DNA of 23,319 bases from an uncultured Oscillospiraceae bacterium (GCA_905234575.1 CAJOIG010000002.1:1-23319), one strand, 5' to 3'; positions 1-8,144 are shown, counted from the stretch's first letter. Translations and numbers: made by a program. Notes: a model not told the origin generated them from the letters alone.

Positions 1-1
1 C

Positions 2-733
2 TGCTTTTCGGTAACGCTCCTGTGCATCTGCCTGGCCGGCGGCCTGTCCTACGTGTGGCGGGACCGCTCGATCCAGGGGGAGTTCATCCAGGCGGCCTAC
101 CGCTCCAGCGCGGCGCTTCTCGGCATCGCCTTCATCACGAACATCTACGGGAACGCGGGCATGGCCCCCCTTATGATCATCGGCAGCGTCCCCCTGTACA
201 ACATCCTCGCCGTGGTGGTGCTCTCCCTCTTCCAGCCGGAACGCCGGACGCTGGACCGGGCCGTTCTGGGGAAGACCCTTCGAGGCATCGTCACGAACCC
301 CATCATCCTCGGCATCCTGGCGGGGCTCGCCTGGTCGGCGCTGCGCCTGCCCATGCCCGTCATCCTGAAAAAAACGGTCGCGAGCCTCGGCTCCATCGCG
401 AGCCCCATGGGTCTCATGGCCATGGGCGCGACCTTCGACGTCCGCAAGGCCCTCGGGCGGTCCGGTCCCGCGCTGACCGCGGCGGCCGTGAAGCTCGTCG
501 GATTCTGCGCGGTGTTCCTCCCCCTGGCCATCCTGTGGGGCTTCCGGAACGAAAAGCTCGTCGCCATCCTCGTGATGCTGGGCTCCGCCACCACCGTCTC
601 GAGCTACGTCATGGCCCGCAGCATGGGGCATGACGGGACCCTCTCCGCCGCCACCGTCATGCTCACCACGCTGCTGTCCGCCTTCACCCTCACCTTCTGG
701 CTGTGGCTCCTGCGGAGCCTCGGCTATGTTTGA
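2..733 (+). CDS. AEC-family (auxin efflux carrier-like) transporter, C-terminal part
   Basis: The frame is open from base 2 and its start lies outside the window, so only about 243 C-terminal residues are visible. The protein is a string of hydrophobic segments separated by short polar loops. It ends with a pattern typical of the AEC (auxin efflux carrier / malate permease) family: a NPIILGILAGL segment, then SLGSIASPMGLMAMGA, then an ATTVSSYVMARSMG stretch near the C-terminus. AEC proteins are inner-membrane carriers for small organic acids such as malate or malonate, and the substrate cannot be read from sequence. The stop at 731-733 is followed within a few bases by the prfC promoter, and no clear terminator hairpin lies between them. 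The family assignment is fairly safe; the substrate is not assigned. Confidence 0.85.
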   Translation, partial: CFSVTLLCICLAGGLSYVWRDRSIQGEFIQAAYRSSAALLGIAFITNIYGNAGMAPLMIIGSVPLYNILAVVVLSLFQPERRTLDRAVLGKTLRGIVTNPIILGILAGLAWSALRLPMPVILKKTVASLGSIASPMGLMAMGATFDVRKALGRSGPALTAAAVKLVGFCAVFLPLAILWGFRNEKLVAILVMLGSATTVSSYVMARSMGHDGTLSAATVMLTTLLSAFTLTFWLWLLRSLGYV

Positions 734-762
734 TTGCATTTTCCCGCCGGACGTGGTAAACT
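734..762 (+). promoter_or_regulatory. Promoter of prfC
   Basis: TTGCAT (734-739), a 17-bp spacer, then TAAACT (757-762), with a TG one base upstream of the -10 (extended -10). The predicted transcription start is near 769, about 43 nt before the ATG. It lies immediately after the upstream stop codon. Confidence 0.6.
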
Positions 763-768
763 GCTCAT

Positions 769-781
769 TTGTGTGACACAA
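769..781. promoter_or_regulatory. Perfect dyad at the prfC transcription start
   Basis: TTGTGT-G-ACACAA is a perfect inverted repeat with 6-bp arms. It starts 7 bp downstream of the -10 box, so it covers the predicted +1. That position suits a repressor operator. No regulator is recognised from the motif alone. Confidence 0.4.
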
Positions 782-811
782 TAGAAGATATTTGACAGGC
801 AGGTATTTCTT

Positions 812-2404
812 ATGGCCGATCTACGACAGGAGATCGCGCGCAGGCGCACCTTCGCGATCATCTCTCACCCGGACGCCGGCAAGACGACGCTGACGGAAAA
901 GCTCCTCCTCTACGGAGGCGCGATCCAGCTCGCCGGCGCGGTGAAGGGCAAGGCGTCCGCCCGGCATGCCGTCTCCGACTGGATGGAGCTCGAAAAGCAG
1001 CGCGGCATCTCCATCACCTCCTCCGTCATGCAGTTCGAGTATGACGGCTTCTGCATCAACATCCTCGACACCCCGGGCCACCAGGACTTCTCCGAGGACA
1101 CCTACCGCACCCTCATGGCGGCGGACAGCGCCGTCATGGTCATCGACGCCGCCAAGGGCATTGAGCCCCAGACCCGGAAGCTCTTCAAGGTCTGCGCCAT
1201 GCGGCACATCCCCATCTTCACCTTCATCAACAAGCTCGACCGGGACGCCCGCTCCCCCTACGACCTCATCGAGCAGCTCGAGACGGAGTTCGGCATCGGG
1301 ACCTATCCCATGAACTGGCCCATCGGCTCCGGCCGGGACTTCAAGGGCGTCTACGACCGGCAGGCCGGGCACATCCTCGCCTTCACCGATTTCCACCGCG
1401 GCTCGCAGAAGATCGAAGCCATCGAGGTCGATCTCACCGACACGGCCTCCCTGGACGAGCTCATCGGTCCCCGGCTGCGGGAGGACCTGCAAAATGACGT
1501 GGAGCTGCTCGACGGCGCGGGCTACGAGTTCGACCTCGAGCAGGTCCGCACGGGAAAGCTCTCCCCCGTGTTCTTCGGCTCGGCCCTCACGAATTTCGGC
1601 GTGGAGCCCTTCCTGAAGAGCTTCCTGGCGCTGACGCCGCCGCCCCTGCCCCGGCAGGCCCAGGAGGGCGTGGTCGATCCGTTCGACGACGGCTTCTCCG
1701 CCTTCGTGTTCAAGATCCAGGCCAACATGAACAAGGCCCACCGGGACCGCATCGCCTTTCTGCGCGTGTGCTCCGGGAAATTCGAGCGGGACGCAGAGTA
1801 TTTCCACGTCCAGGGCGGCAAAACCCTCCGGCTGGCCCAGCCCCAGCAGATGATGGCCGAATCCCGGCAGATCATCGACGAGGCCTACGCCGGGGACATC
1901 ATCGGCATCTTCGACCCCGGCATCTTCTCCATCGGGGACACCGTCTGCGCCAAGGGACACAAGGTCACCTACGAGGGCATCCCCACCTTCGCGCCGGAGA
2001 TCTTCGCCGCCGTGGAGCGCATCGATACCATGAAGCGCAAGCAGTTCGAAAAGGGCATGACCGAGATCGCCCAGGAGGGCGCCATCCAGATCTTCCACGC
2101 CCCCGGCAGCGGCCTCGAGGAGGTCATCGTCGGAGTCGTCGGCATCCTCCAGCTCGAGGTCCTCGAATACCGGCTGAAGACCGAGTACGGCGTGGACGTG
2201 CGGCGGCGGGGCCTGCCCTACCAGTACGTCCGCTGGATCGAAAACAGGGACATGGACCTCTCCCGGCTGAACCTGGGCACCGACAGCCGCTGGGTCCAGG
2301 ACTTCAAGGGGAACGACCTCCTGGTTTTCGGCGGGCAGTGGTCCATCCGCTGGGCGGAGGAGAAAAACCCCGGCCTCATCCTGCGGGAGTTCAAGCAGGA
2401 CTGA
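812..2404 (+). CDS. prfC: Peptide chain release factor 3 (RF3)
   Basis: RF3 is a translational GTPase that removes RF1/RF2 from the ribosome after peptide release. At 530 residues it has the usual family length. The G-domain motifs are intact: G1 SHPDAGKTT at residues 18-26, G3 DTPGH at 86-90 and G4 NKLD at 140-143. The start MADLRQEIARRRTFAIISHPDAGKTT is the standard RF3 N-terminus rather than that of EF-G or LepA. The later beta-barrel and C-terminal domains are present, with QFEVLEYRL-type sequence near residue 450 (here LQLEVLEYRL). A weak AGGT ribosome binding site at 801-804 lies 7 nt before ATG. The gene has its own promoter upstream and a convergent hairpin after the stop. It appears monocistronic. 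Confidence 0.97.
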   Translation: MADLRQEIARRRTFAIISHPDAGKTTLTEKLLLYGGAIQLAGAVKGKASARHAVSDWMELEKQRGISITSSVMQFEYDGFCINILDTPGHQDFSEDTYRTLMAADSAVMVIDAAKGIEPQTRKLFKVCAMRHIPIFTFINKLDRDARSPYDLIEQLETEFGIGTYPMNWPIGSGRDFKGVYDRQAGHILAFTDFHRGSQKIEAIEVDLTDTASLDELIGPRLREDLQNDVELLDGAGYEFDLEQVRTGKLSPVFFGSALTNFGVEPFLKSFLALTPPPLPRQAQEGVVDPFDDGFSAFVFKIQANMNKAHRDRIAFLRVCSGKFERDAEYFHVQGGKTLRLAQPQQMMAESRQIIDEAYAGDIIGIFDPGIFSIGDTVCAKGHKVTYEGIPTFAPEIFAAVERIDTMKRKQFEKGMTEIAQEGAIQIFHAPGSGLEEVIVGVVGILQLEVLEYRLKTEYGVDVRRRGLPYQYVRWIENRDMDLSRLNLGTDSRWVQDFKGNDLLVFGGQWSIRWAEEKNPGLILREFKQD

Positions 2405-2416
2405 TACAATCCAATA

Positions 2417-2457
2417 CGAACGCCCCTGTCTGTCATCCGAACAGACAGGGGCGTTCG
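2417..2457. terminator. Bidirectional hairpin between prfC and the Na/Pi transporter
   Basis: This is a perfect 17-bp stem (2417-2433 with 2441-2457) and a 7-nt loop, whose base reads GAACGCCCC / GGGGCGTTC. It sits between two convergent stop codons. There is no strong T-run on either side, so termination would depend on the stem's strength. A near-copy of the stem base occurs at 19900-19934. Confidence 0.8.
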
Positions 2458-2471
2458 CTATATCGCGGCGA

Positions 2472-4334
2472 TCATCGGATCTCAGCGGGCTCGGGCGGCA
2501 TGAGATCCTCCTCCAGTTCGCCGGAGGGCAGCACCGGCTCCGCCCGGCGGAGCTGGGAGAAATACCGGGCGTAGGCGCGCTCATACGCCTCGTCGAACCG
2601 GGCGTCGCCGCCCTCGTGGAGATTCTCGTAATACAGGTGCTCGTGGTCGGCAAGCTCCGGCCGGACGCGGACCACCGTGGCGACGCCCACGTTCGAGCAG
2701 ACGTCCGCGATGCGGCGGAACTCCACCATCAGGTTCGTGAAGGTCGCGTCGGCGTAGATATTGCAGATGCCGCGGCTCATGCGGCTGAGGTGGTTGTGCT
2801 TCAGAAGGGCGATGACCTCCGCGGTGACCTGGACAAGCGGCTCGATGCGGATGGCGGCGTCCTCGTCCCGGCGGCGGAAGGCCTGGTCCGTCTCGTCCAG
2901 GATGTTGTAGAGGACGGACTCCAGCACGGCGAGCTCCCGCAGGGCCTCGTCGGAGAAGGTCGTATCGTTTCGGACCAGGCTCTCCGCGTGGTCCGCGATG
3001 CTGACGGCATGGTCGCCGAGGCGCTCGAACTCCGCCGTGACCTTGTAGTACTGGTCCAGGATGGCGCTGTGCTGCGCGAGCTGGAGATGGGGCAGCAGCT
3101 CCACCATGTACCGGCTGATTCGGTCGGTCATCTGGTCGATCTCCTCCTCCTCGGCCAGCAGCTCCTTGTGCAGGGCCTCGTCGTACGAGGAGAGCAGGCG
3201 GAAGGATTTCTCAAGGTTCCCGCGGGCGGCGAGGAAGATCGTCAGCAGGAGGTTGTAGCAGCTTTGCAGCGCAAGGGCGGGGGTGTCGAAGAAGACGGGG
3301 CTGAGGGCGTCCAGCTGGTCCTTGTATTTGGCCTCCTTTTCGGGCTCGTCCTTCACGATTCGGCGGCTGAGCTTTTCATAGACGCCGAGCATCGGGAAGA
3401 GGACCACGGCGCAGGTGAGGTTGAAGATGGTGTTGGTGTTCGCGATGATGCTGGAGTTCACCGGCGCGTCCCACAGGGCGTCCAGCAGCCCCAGGCGGTG
3501 GATGACCGCCACCGCGACGAGCACCGCGACGGTCTCGCTGAGGTTGAAGAGGATGTTCACGATGCCGACGCGCCGGGCCTCGGGCTTCGCACCGATGGAA
3601 CAGACGATGGCCGTGGTGACGCAGTCGCCGAGGTAGATTCCGACGATGACGGCGTAGATGGCCTTGAAGGACAGAAGCCCCGTGGCGGAGAAGGCCTGCA
3701 GGATGCCGACGGTGGCGGAGGAGCTCTGCAGCATGAAGGCCACGCCCGCGCCGGTGAGGTAGCCGAGGACGGGGCTGTTCCCGAGGCCCGAGAACAGCCG
3801 CTCCACGAGGCCGGATTCGCTCAGGGCCTTGACGGCGCCGGTCATGTTGAGAAGGCCGGAGAACAGGATGCCGAAGCCGATGGCGATGCTGCCGACGGAC
3901 TTGGAGTTCTTCACGAAATTGCCCATGATGAGCACGATGCCCAGGATGAGGGCGATGGGCGCGAGGGTGGAGGGCTGCAGAAACCGCAGGACGGACACGC
4001 CGCCGCCGGCGTCCAGGTCCAGAAGGCGGATGATCTGCCCCGTGACGGTCGTGCCGACGTTCGCGCCGATGATGATGCCGAGGGACTGGTGCAGGCTCAG
4101 GATGCCCGCGCCGACGAGGCCCGCGGTGATCACGATGGTGGCGGTGGACGACTGGATGAGCGCCGTCACGAGCACGCCGAGAACGAAGGCCTTCACGGGA
4201 TTGTTCGTGACCTTCTCCATGGCGAGCTTCAGCGTGCCGGAGGAGTTCTCCTTCAGCGAGTCGCCCATGAGGCGCATGCCGTACAGGAACATGGCCAGGC
4301 CGCCCAGCAGGGAGATTACGTCAAAAATATCCAT
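2472..4334 (-). CDS. Na/Pi cotransporter family protein with C-terminal PhoU-like domain
   Basis: This 620-residue membrane protein has the two inverted PNaS repeats of the Na+/phosphate cotransporter family. Each is marked by a QSS motif: QSSTAT at 61-66 and QSSSAT at 203-208. GANVGTTVT follows the first and GDCVTTAI the second. After the last membrane segment (about residue 320) comes a soluble helical region of about 280 residues. It contains the PhoU-like pattern AEFERLGDHAVSIADHAESL, which in PhoU proteins binds metal and senses phosphate status. The family (PF02690 plus PhoU) imports inorganic phosphate coupled to sodium. The ATG is supported by GAGGAAG about 3 nt upstream, and a promoter lies inside the gap before it. 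The gene seems to stand alone, without pst or pho genes nearby. Confidence 0.92.
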   Translation of the reverse strand: MDIFDVISLLGGLAMFLYGMRLMGDSLKENSSGTLKLAMEKVTNNPVKAFVLGVLVTALIQSSTATIVITAGLVGAGILSLHQSLGIIIGANVGTTVTGQIIRLLDLDAGGGVSVLRFLQPSTLAPIALILGIVLIMGNFVKNSKSVGSIAIGFGILFSGLLNMTGAVKALSESGLVERLFSGLGNSPVLGYLTGAGVAFMLQSSSATVGILQAFSATGLLSFKAIYAVIVGIYLGDCVTTAIVCSIGAKPEARRVGIVNILFNLSETVAVLVAVAVIHRLGLLDALWDAPVNSSIIANTNTIFNLTCAVVLFPMLGVYEKLSRRIVKDEPEKEAKYKDQLDALSPVFFDTPALALQSCYNLLLTIFLAARGNLEKSFRLLSSYDEALHKELLAEEEEIDQMTDRISRYMVELLPHLQLAQHSAILDQYYKVTAEFERLGDHAVSIADHAESLVRNDTTFSDEALRELAVLESVLYNILDETDQAFRRRDEDAAIRIEPLVQVTAEVIALLKHNHLSRMSRGICNIYADATFTNLMVEFRRIADVCSNVGVATVVRVRPELADHEHLYYENLHEGGDARFDEAYERAYARYFSQLRRAEPVLPSGELEEDLMPPEPAEIR

Positions 4335-4375
4335 ATTCTTCCTCGGTTACAATGATCTTACTCGCATCTGCCCTA

Positions 4376-4404
4376 AAGATACAGGGCATTCCGGCCGCTG
4401 TCAA
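4376..4404 (-). promoter_or_regulatory. Promoter of the Na/Pi transporter gene
   Basis: On the minus strand TTGACA (complement of 4399-4404), a 17-bp spacer, then TATCTT (complement of 4376-4381). The -35 is consensus and sits inside a small hairpin (CCGCT/AGCGG, 4395-4408) directly after the hydrolase stop codon. Transcription would start about 35 nt before the ATG. This separates the transporter from the six-gene run upstream. Confidence 0.55.
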
Positions 4405-4408
4405 GCGG

Positions 4409-5251
4409 TCATTTTTCATTCTGCGGCGCGAAATAATGGGCCGCGGCGTAGGCGAACCGCTCCTCGAACCGGCCGACGGCCTGCCGGACGACCTTTTTCG
4501 CCGGGAAAAAGAGGTCGTAGGCGTGGAACCAGTCGGGATAGACGTCGGCACTCGCCTCCACCCCCGCCTCCCGCAGGCGGCGGACGTAATCCACCGTCTC
4601 GCAGTAGAAGGGCTCGATGTCGCCCACGAAGGTGTAGCAGGGCGGCAGGCCCCGAAAATCCTCCCGGCGGGCGGGCGCGGCATAGCAGGGCACGAGATCC
4701 GTGCCCCAGGCGTCCCGCAGATAGCGCTTCCAGGCCCGGCGGTTGCGCTTCGTGTTCCAGTTGGGGGCGTGGTTGTCCCGATTGGACGGGGTATCCCGGT
4801 CGTCCAGCATGGGATAGAGCGGCATCTGGAAGGCGATGTTCACCTCGCCCCGGTCGCGGGCCAGCATGCACAGCGCCGCCGCGAGGCCGCCGCCCGCGCT
4901 CTCTCCGCCCACCATGAGCTGGTCCGGGCGGACGCCGAGCTCGTCGGCGTGGTCCCGGAGGTACCGAAGCGCGGCGTAGCAGTCGTGCAGCGCGGCGGGA
5001 TAAGGGTGCTTTTTGGACAGCCGGTACTCCGGCGAGAGGACCACGGCCCCGAACTTCGTGACGAGGGACAGCGCCCGGGTGGCGAAGACGTCCTTCGCGG
5101 AGCCGGACTGGAACCCGCCGCCGTGGATCCACAGCACGCCGGGGACCCTCTCCTCCCGGCGGTCCAGGGGCCGCAGGACGAGGAGCTTCATGCGGCGCTC
5201 CCCCACGGGGACGGTCCGCTTTTCCAGGTGGAAGAGATGCTTTTTCGCCAT
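4409..5251 (-). CDS. Alpha/beta hydrolase, HSL/family IV esterase-like
   Basis: This 280-residue cytoplasmic hydrolase has all the hallmarks of the hormone-sensitive-lipase (alpha/beta hydrolase fold-3) family. The oxyanion-hole motif HGGG is at 43-46. The nucleophile Ser118 lies in GGESAGG (115-121). The probable acid is Asp211 (GDIEPF) and the catalytic His is 243 (DWFHAYD). It has no signal peptide. Such enzymes cleave short acyl esters or related carboxylic esters. The gene is last in a same-strand run and begins 10 bp after the zinc-ribbon gene's stop, so co-transcription is likely. In that setting a deacylase or thioesterase-like role on a product of the preceding acyltransferases is plausible, but this is inference. 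The ATG is preceded by a GAGGCGGA ribosome-binding stretch. Confidence 0.9.
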   Translation of the reverse strand: MAKKHLFHLEKRTVPVGERRMKLLVLRPLDRREERVPGVLWIHGGGFQSGSAKDVFATRALSLVTKFGAVVLSPEYRLSKKHPYPAALHDCYAALRYLRDHADELGVRPDQLMVGGESAGGGLAAALCMLARDRGEVNIAFQMPLYPMLDDRDTPSNRDNHAPNWNTKRNRRAWKRYLRDAWGTDLVPCYAAPARREDFRGLPPCYTFVGDIEPFYCETVDYVRRLREAGVEASADVYPDWFHAYDLFFPAKKVVRQAVGRFEERFAYAAAHYFAPQNEK

Positions 5252-5261
5252 GCCGTCCGCC

Positions 5262-5948
5262 TCAGAAGAAGAAGCGCTTCTCGAGCGCCTGCCGCAGCCG
5301 CGGGATCATCCCGGCGATCAGCAGGAACACGCCAAGGACGCCGAAGCCGGTGAGGGAATAGAGGCTCCACAGAAACATCGGCGTGCCGAAGGCGAGATGC
5401 TCCAGGCCCTCAACGAGCACGGTGAACCCGCCCAGGAGCAGGAGGAACCCGCCGAAGATGTACACCCGGCCCTGCCGGACATATTTCAGAAGGCACAGCA
5501 GCGCCGTGCTCAGCAGGCAGCTCGCGCCGAGGACGGGCAGGGCGAAGGGCAGGAACCAGGTCCCGCCCGTGTGCAGGCAGACATACAGCGCGAAGAGCGC
5601 GGCGGCGGCGTGCCCCGCGGGGACAAAGACCTCCCCCCGGGGACGGCGGAACCAGCGGGGCAGGACGGCGGTGACGTAAAAAAGGCCGAGACCGCCGAGG
5701 ACATAGCCGCCCCAGCGCAGCGCGCCGTACAGCCGGAAGCAGACCGTCAGAACCACCGCCGCGGCGACGGCGCACAGCACCGTCAGGGCGACGGCTCCGG
5801 GCAGGGTCGATTCGCGGCTCTGCCGGGGCATCGCCTCGGGATAGGTCCTCTCCCTGGGGGCCTCCTCCGGGTCCCACACCGGCGTGCCGCAGAGGGGGCA
5901 CGCCCGGACGCCCTCCTGCAGGCGGACGCCGCATTTGACACAGTACAT
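5262..5948 (-). CDS. Zinc-ribbon multi-pass membrane protein (DUF6320-like)
   Basis: The 228-residue protein opens with a zinc ribbon: Cys3, Cys6, Cys17 and Cys20 in the pattern CxxC-x10-CxxC. A short charged linker and about six hydrophobic segments follow, from residue 50 to 220. The C-terminus is RLRQALEKRFFF. The layout matches what I remember of the DUF6320 family, which I recall beside alcohol-acetyltransferase-like genes in Firmicutes; that identification is from memory. The function is unknown. It lies 3 bp after the acyltransferase gene and 10 bp before the hydrolase gene, so the three very probably form one transcript. A role as a membrane anchor or as a partner that carries an acylated lipid or polymer is a guess. 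Confidence 0.8.
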   Translation of the reverse strand: MYCVKCGVRLQEGVRACPLCGTPVWDPEEAPRERTYPEAMPRQSRESTLPGAVALTVLCAVAAAVVLTVCFRLYGALRWGGYVLGGLGLFYVTAVLPRWFRRPRGEVFVPAGHAAAALFALYVCLHTGGTWFLPFALPVLGASCLLSTALLCLLKYVRQGRVYIFGGFLLLLGGFTVLVEGLEHLAFGTPMFLWSLYSLTGFGVLGVFLLIAGMIPRLRQALEKRFFF

Positions 5949-5951
5949 GGC

Positions 5952-7220
5952 TTATTCTCTCCCGTTGTTTTCGATGTCCACCGCGAGGCCGAGCTCCACC
6001 AGGCGGGAGAAGAACCGCCGCTCGAGCTCCGATTCGCGGATGTTGCGGATCATGTTGATGTAGGTCCGGCCGCCGCAGCTCAGCACCGAGCAGTTGTTCG
6101 GATAGCTGCGCTGGGGACCGATGATGAACTCCAGGCGCTCCACATAGGGCCGCATGGCCTCCGGCAGCGTCACGCCGGAGAGGTTCGAGAGGTTCAGGCT
6201 GCCGCCTCCCTCCCCGCTGCGCCGATAAACCAGGTCCATCACGAGGTTTTTGAGGAACACCGGCGCGAGCCGCAGCGCCGTCACCTGCTGGGGCTGGACG
6301 TTCGCCGCAATCATCCCCGCCATGGTCTGGGGCGTGGCCTGGGCGCGCATCTGATGATAGATCGCGGAGCAGAGCTCCTCCAGCGTATAGTCTCCGTAGC
6401 GCGGGTCGACGCCGAGGTTCAGCACCAGGGAGAAGTTCCGCAGGGTCCGGCTGCCGAAGAGCCGGCGCAGGTCCACGGGGACCGTGATCTTCACGGGGCA
6501 CTGCCGCTTTTTCGGAACGGCCTCGTCCTGCATCTCCATGACGCACTGGACCATCACCGCCGCGAGGAAGGCCGTGACCGAGACTCCGTACCGGTGGGCG
6601 GCGTCCAGAAGGGCGTCCGTCTCCACGATGCCCGTGACGAGGTGCTTGAAGCCGTCCGGCTCCCGATGCCCCCGCAGACGGCAGGAGCGCTCCTCCGCGC
6701 GGCTCGCGGCCGTCTCCGCGGCGCAGCGGAGGAAGCTGTCCTCCAGCTCCTCCGGGGGCGGCGTCTCTCCGAGGTCCCGGATGGGCCCCTCCGCGGGAAT
6801 GTCGGCACCGTGCTTCAGGGCGAGATACCGGGCGACGAGGTTCAGGAGGAACACGCTGCCGCCGTGTCCGTCCGACAGGGAGTGGAAGCACTCCACGGCG
6901 ATGCGGTTTTTGTAGTACAGCACCCTCAGCCCGCAGTTCCGGACCTCCCGCCGGCTCATGAACACCAGGGGATAGGCGTAGTCCGGCCGCACGGTCACCC
7001 CGGGGACCTCCTGGAGATAGTACCAGAAAAAGCCCCGGCGCAGCGCCACGAAAAACGAGGGGAAGCGCTCCCGCAGATCGTCCGCCGCCCGCTGCAGCAC
7101 CGCGGGGTCCACGGGCTCCGTCAGCGTGGCCGAGACCCGGAAGACGTTGCACCAGTCCTTCCGGGCCACCGCCGGGAAGATGAGGGCCGCCGTGTCGAGC
7201 CGGTACCAGTTTTTCCGCAT
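5952..7220 (-). CDS. Condensation/alcohol acetyltransferase-fold protein
   Basis: This 422-residue protein belongs to the chloramphenicol-acetyltransferase/condensation superfamily. The catalytic signature HxxxDG is present as HSLSDG at residues 113-118, with the general base His113. The N-terminal half begins RKNWYRLDTAALIFPAV and contains LRERFPSFFVALRRGFFWYYL. This resembles proteins annotated as alcohol acetyltransferase or condensation-like, in which an acyl group moves from CoA or a carrier protein to an alcohol or amine. It lies downstream of the carrier-protein gene, separated by 93 bp that contain two hairpins. Carrier-bound acyl transfer is therefore a reasonable but untested role. 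AAAGGAT lies 8 nt before the ATG. No secretion signal is seen. Confidence 0.8.
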   Translation of the reverse strand: MRKNWYRLDTAALIFPAVARKDWCNVFRVSATLTEPVDPAVLQRAADDLRERFPSFFVALRRGFFWYYLQEVPGVTVRPDYAYPLVFMSRREVRNCGLRVLYYKNRIAVECFHSLSDGHGGSVFLLNLVARYLALKHGADIPAEGPIRDLGETPPPEELEDSFLRCAAETAASRAEERSCRLRGHREPDGFKHLVTGIVETDALLDAAHRYGVSVTAFLAAVMVQCVMEMQDEAVPKKRQCPVKITVPVDLRRLFGSRTLRNFSLVLNLGVDPRYGDYTLEELCSAIYHQMRAQATPQTMAGMIAANVQPQQVTALRLAPVFLKNLVMDLVYRRSGEGGGSLNLSNLSGVTLPEAMRPYVERLEFIIGPQRSYPNNCSVLSCGGRTYINMIRNIRESELERRFFSRLVELGLAVDIENNGRE

Positions 7221-7236
7221 GGAACATCCTTTCCGC

Positions 7237-7286
7237 CCGGCGAAGGCCGGACAAACCGACCGGGCGCAGAACCATGCCTGCGCCCG
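7237..7286 (-). other. Tandem hairpins between the carrier-protein and acyltransferase genes
   Basis: Two stems lie in the 93-bp gap. The first is CGGGCGCAG / CTGCGCCCG at 7261-7269 with 7278-7286, a perfect 9-bp stem with an 8-nt loop. The second is CCGGC / GCCGG at 7237-7241 with 7246-7250. No T-run directly follows the larger stem on the minus strand. They look more like an attenuating or mRNA-protecting element between cistrons than a full terminator. Confidence 0.5.
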
Positions 7287-7313
7287 ACGATTCTTGCGAT
7301 TATTGACGGTTTT

Positions 7314-7538
7314 TCAGTCCTTCAGGGACTGGATGAAATCCCACATGGCCTCGGCGGAGTTGAAGTTCTCCGGCTCAAGGTCCGCCATGTCGAGCTCGAG
7401 GTCGAACTCGTCCATGATGGCGTTCACGAGGGAGGTGATGTCGAAGGAGCCGAGGATCCCCTCGTCGATGAGGGCGGTCTCGGTCTCAAAGTCCACGTCG
7501 GGACGCAGCTCCCGCAGGATCTCCATGAGCTTTTCCAT
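7314..7538 (-). CDS. Acyl carrier protein (stand-alone)
   Basis: A 74-residue, very acidic four-helix protein of the phosphopantetheine carrier family. The attachment site is Ser31 in DEGILGSFDITSLV, at the start of helix II. The family usually has D-S-L or D-S-F here, but this protein has Gly30 before the serine. The surrounding pattern (DEGIL-SFDI-SLV) is closer to DltC-like or modification-pathway carriers than to fatty-acid AcpP. A carrier of this type accepts 4'-phosphopantetheine from a holo-ACP synthase and holds an acyl or aminoacyl group as a thioester. AAAGGAA lies about 8 nt before the ATG, and the gene follows the beta-helix acyltransferase gene by 27 bp. No fatty-acid synthesis genes and no adenylating ligase are adjacent, so its cargo is unknown. 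Confidence 0.88.
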   Translation of the reverse strand: MEKLMEILRELRPDVDFETETALIDEGILGSFDITSLVNAIMDEFDLELDMADLEPENFNSAEAMWDFIQSLKD

Positions 7539-7565
7539 AAGTTTCGTTCCTTTCTTCCGAACCGG

Positions 7566-8132
7566 TCACTTCGCGCCGGTGAGTTTTTTCTCGAATTCCA
7601 GCAGGCCGCGCTCCCGCTCCCGGATGCGCCGCGCCGGGGAGCCGACGTAGATGCCCCAGGGCTCCGTGGATTTGTTGATGAGGGTCATGGAGCCGAAGGA
7701 GCAGCCCTCGCCCAGGGTGACCCCCGGCATGATGGAGCAGCCGGTCCCGATGAGGACGTGCTTCTCGAGGACGATGGGGAGGTTCTTCTCGAAGCGGAAG
7801 GCCCGGGGGACGGTGGGGTTATTGAGGCTCGCGCCGGAGAAATCGTCGCTCGTGGCGTAGAAGGAGCATCGGGAGGAGATGCCGCAGAAATCCATGATGG
7901 TGATGCTGGACTCCCCGGCGTAGAGCTCGTCGTTCGAGCTGATGTGGACATGGTCGCCGATGGTGATCTCTCCGTTCAGGATCGTGAAGTCGTCGATGAG
8001 GACGTGGTTCCCCACGGAGATCTGGTCCGGAGTGTAGATCCGGCAGGTGCGGCTGATGAGCACGTTCCGGCCGAGGGACTTGAACCCGAGCTCCTTGAGC
8101 TCCCGGTTCGTGTAGTAGGGGTTGAGCTTCAT
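7566..8132 (-). CDS. Left-handed beta-helix (hexapeptide-repeat) acyltransferase
   Basis: This 188-residue protein has the hexapeptide-repeat pattern ([LIV]-G-x4) of LbH acyltransferases. Examples are ISVGNHVLIDDFTILNGEITIGDHVHIS and IGTGCSIMPGVTLGEGCSFGSMTLI. An insert loop (about 95-115) follows, and the end YVGSPARRIRE is typical of the LacA/WbbJ/NodL group. These trimeric cytoplasmic enzymes move an acetyl or acyl group from CoA or ACP to a sugar, amino sugar or similar acceptor. The usual catalytic histidine of LacA-type enzymes is not obvious in the insert loop. An AAGGAGG ribosome binding site spans the abfD stop codon, 12 bp before this ATG, so translation is tightly linked to abfD. 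The next gene encodes a carrier protein, which makes an acyl-ACP donor possible. Confidence 0.85.
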   Translation of the reverse strand: MKLNPYYTNRELKELGFKSLGRNVLISRTCRIYTPDQISVGNHVLIDDFTILNGEITIGDHVHISSNDELYAGESSITIMDFCGISSRCSFYATSDDFSGASLNNPTVPRAFRFEKNLPIVLEKHVLIGTGCSIMPGVTLGEGCSFGSMTLINKSTEPWGIYVGSPARRIRERERGLLEFEKKLTGAK

Positions 8133-8144
8133 GCTGCGGCCTCC

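Noticed and set aside
821..2653. 610-codon open frame antisense to prfC
   Set aside because: prfC is a clear full-length RF3. The antisense product is low-complexity and its frame runs across a terminator hairpin.
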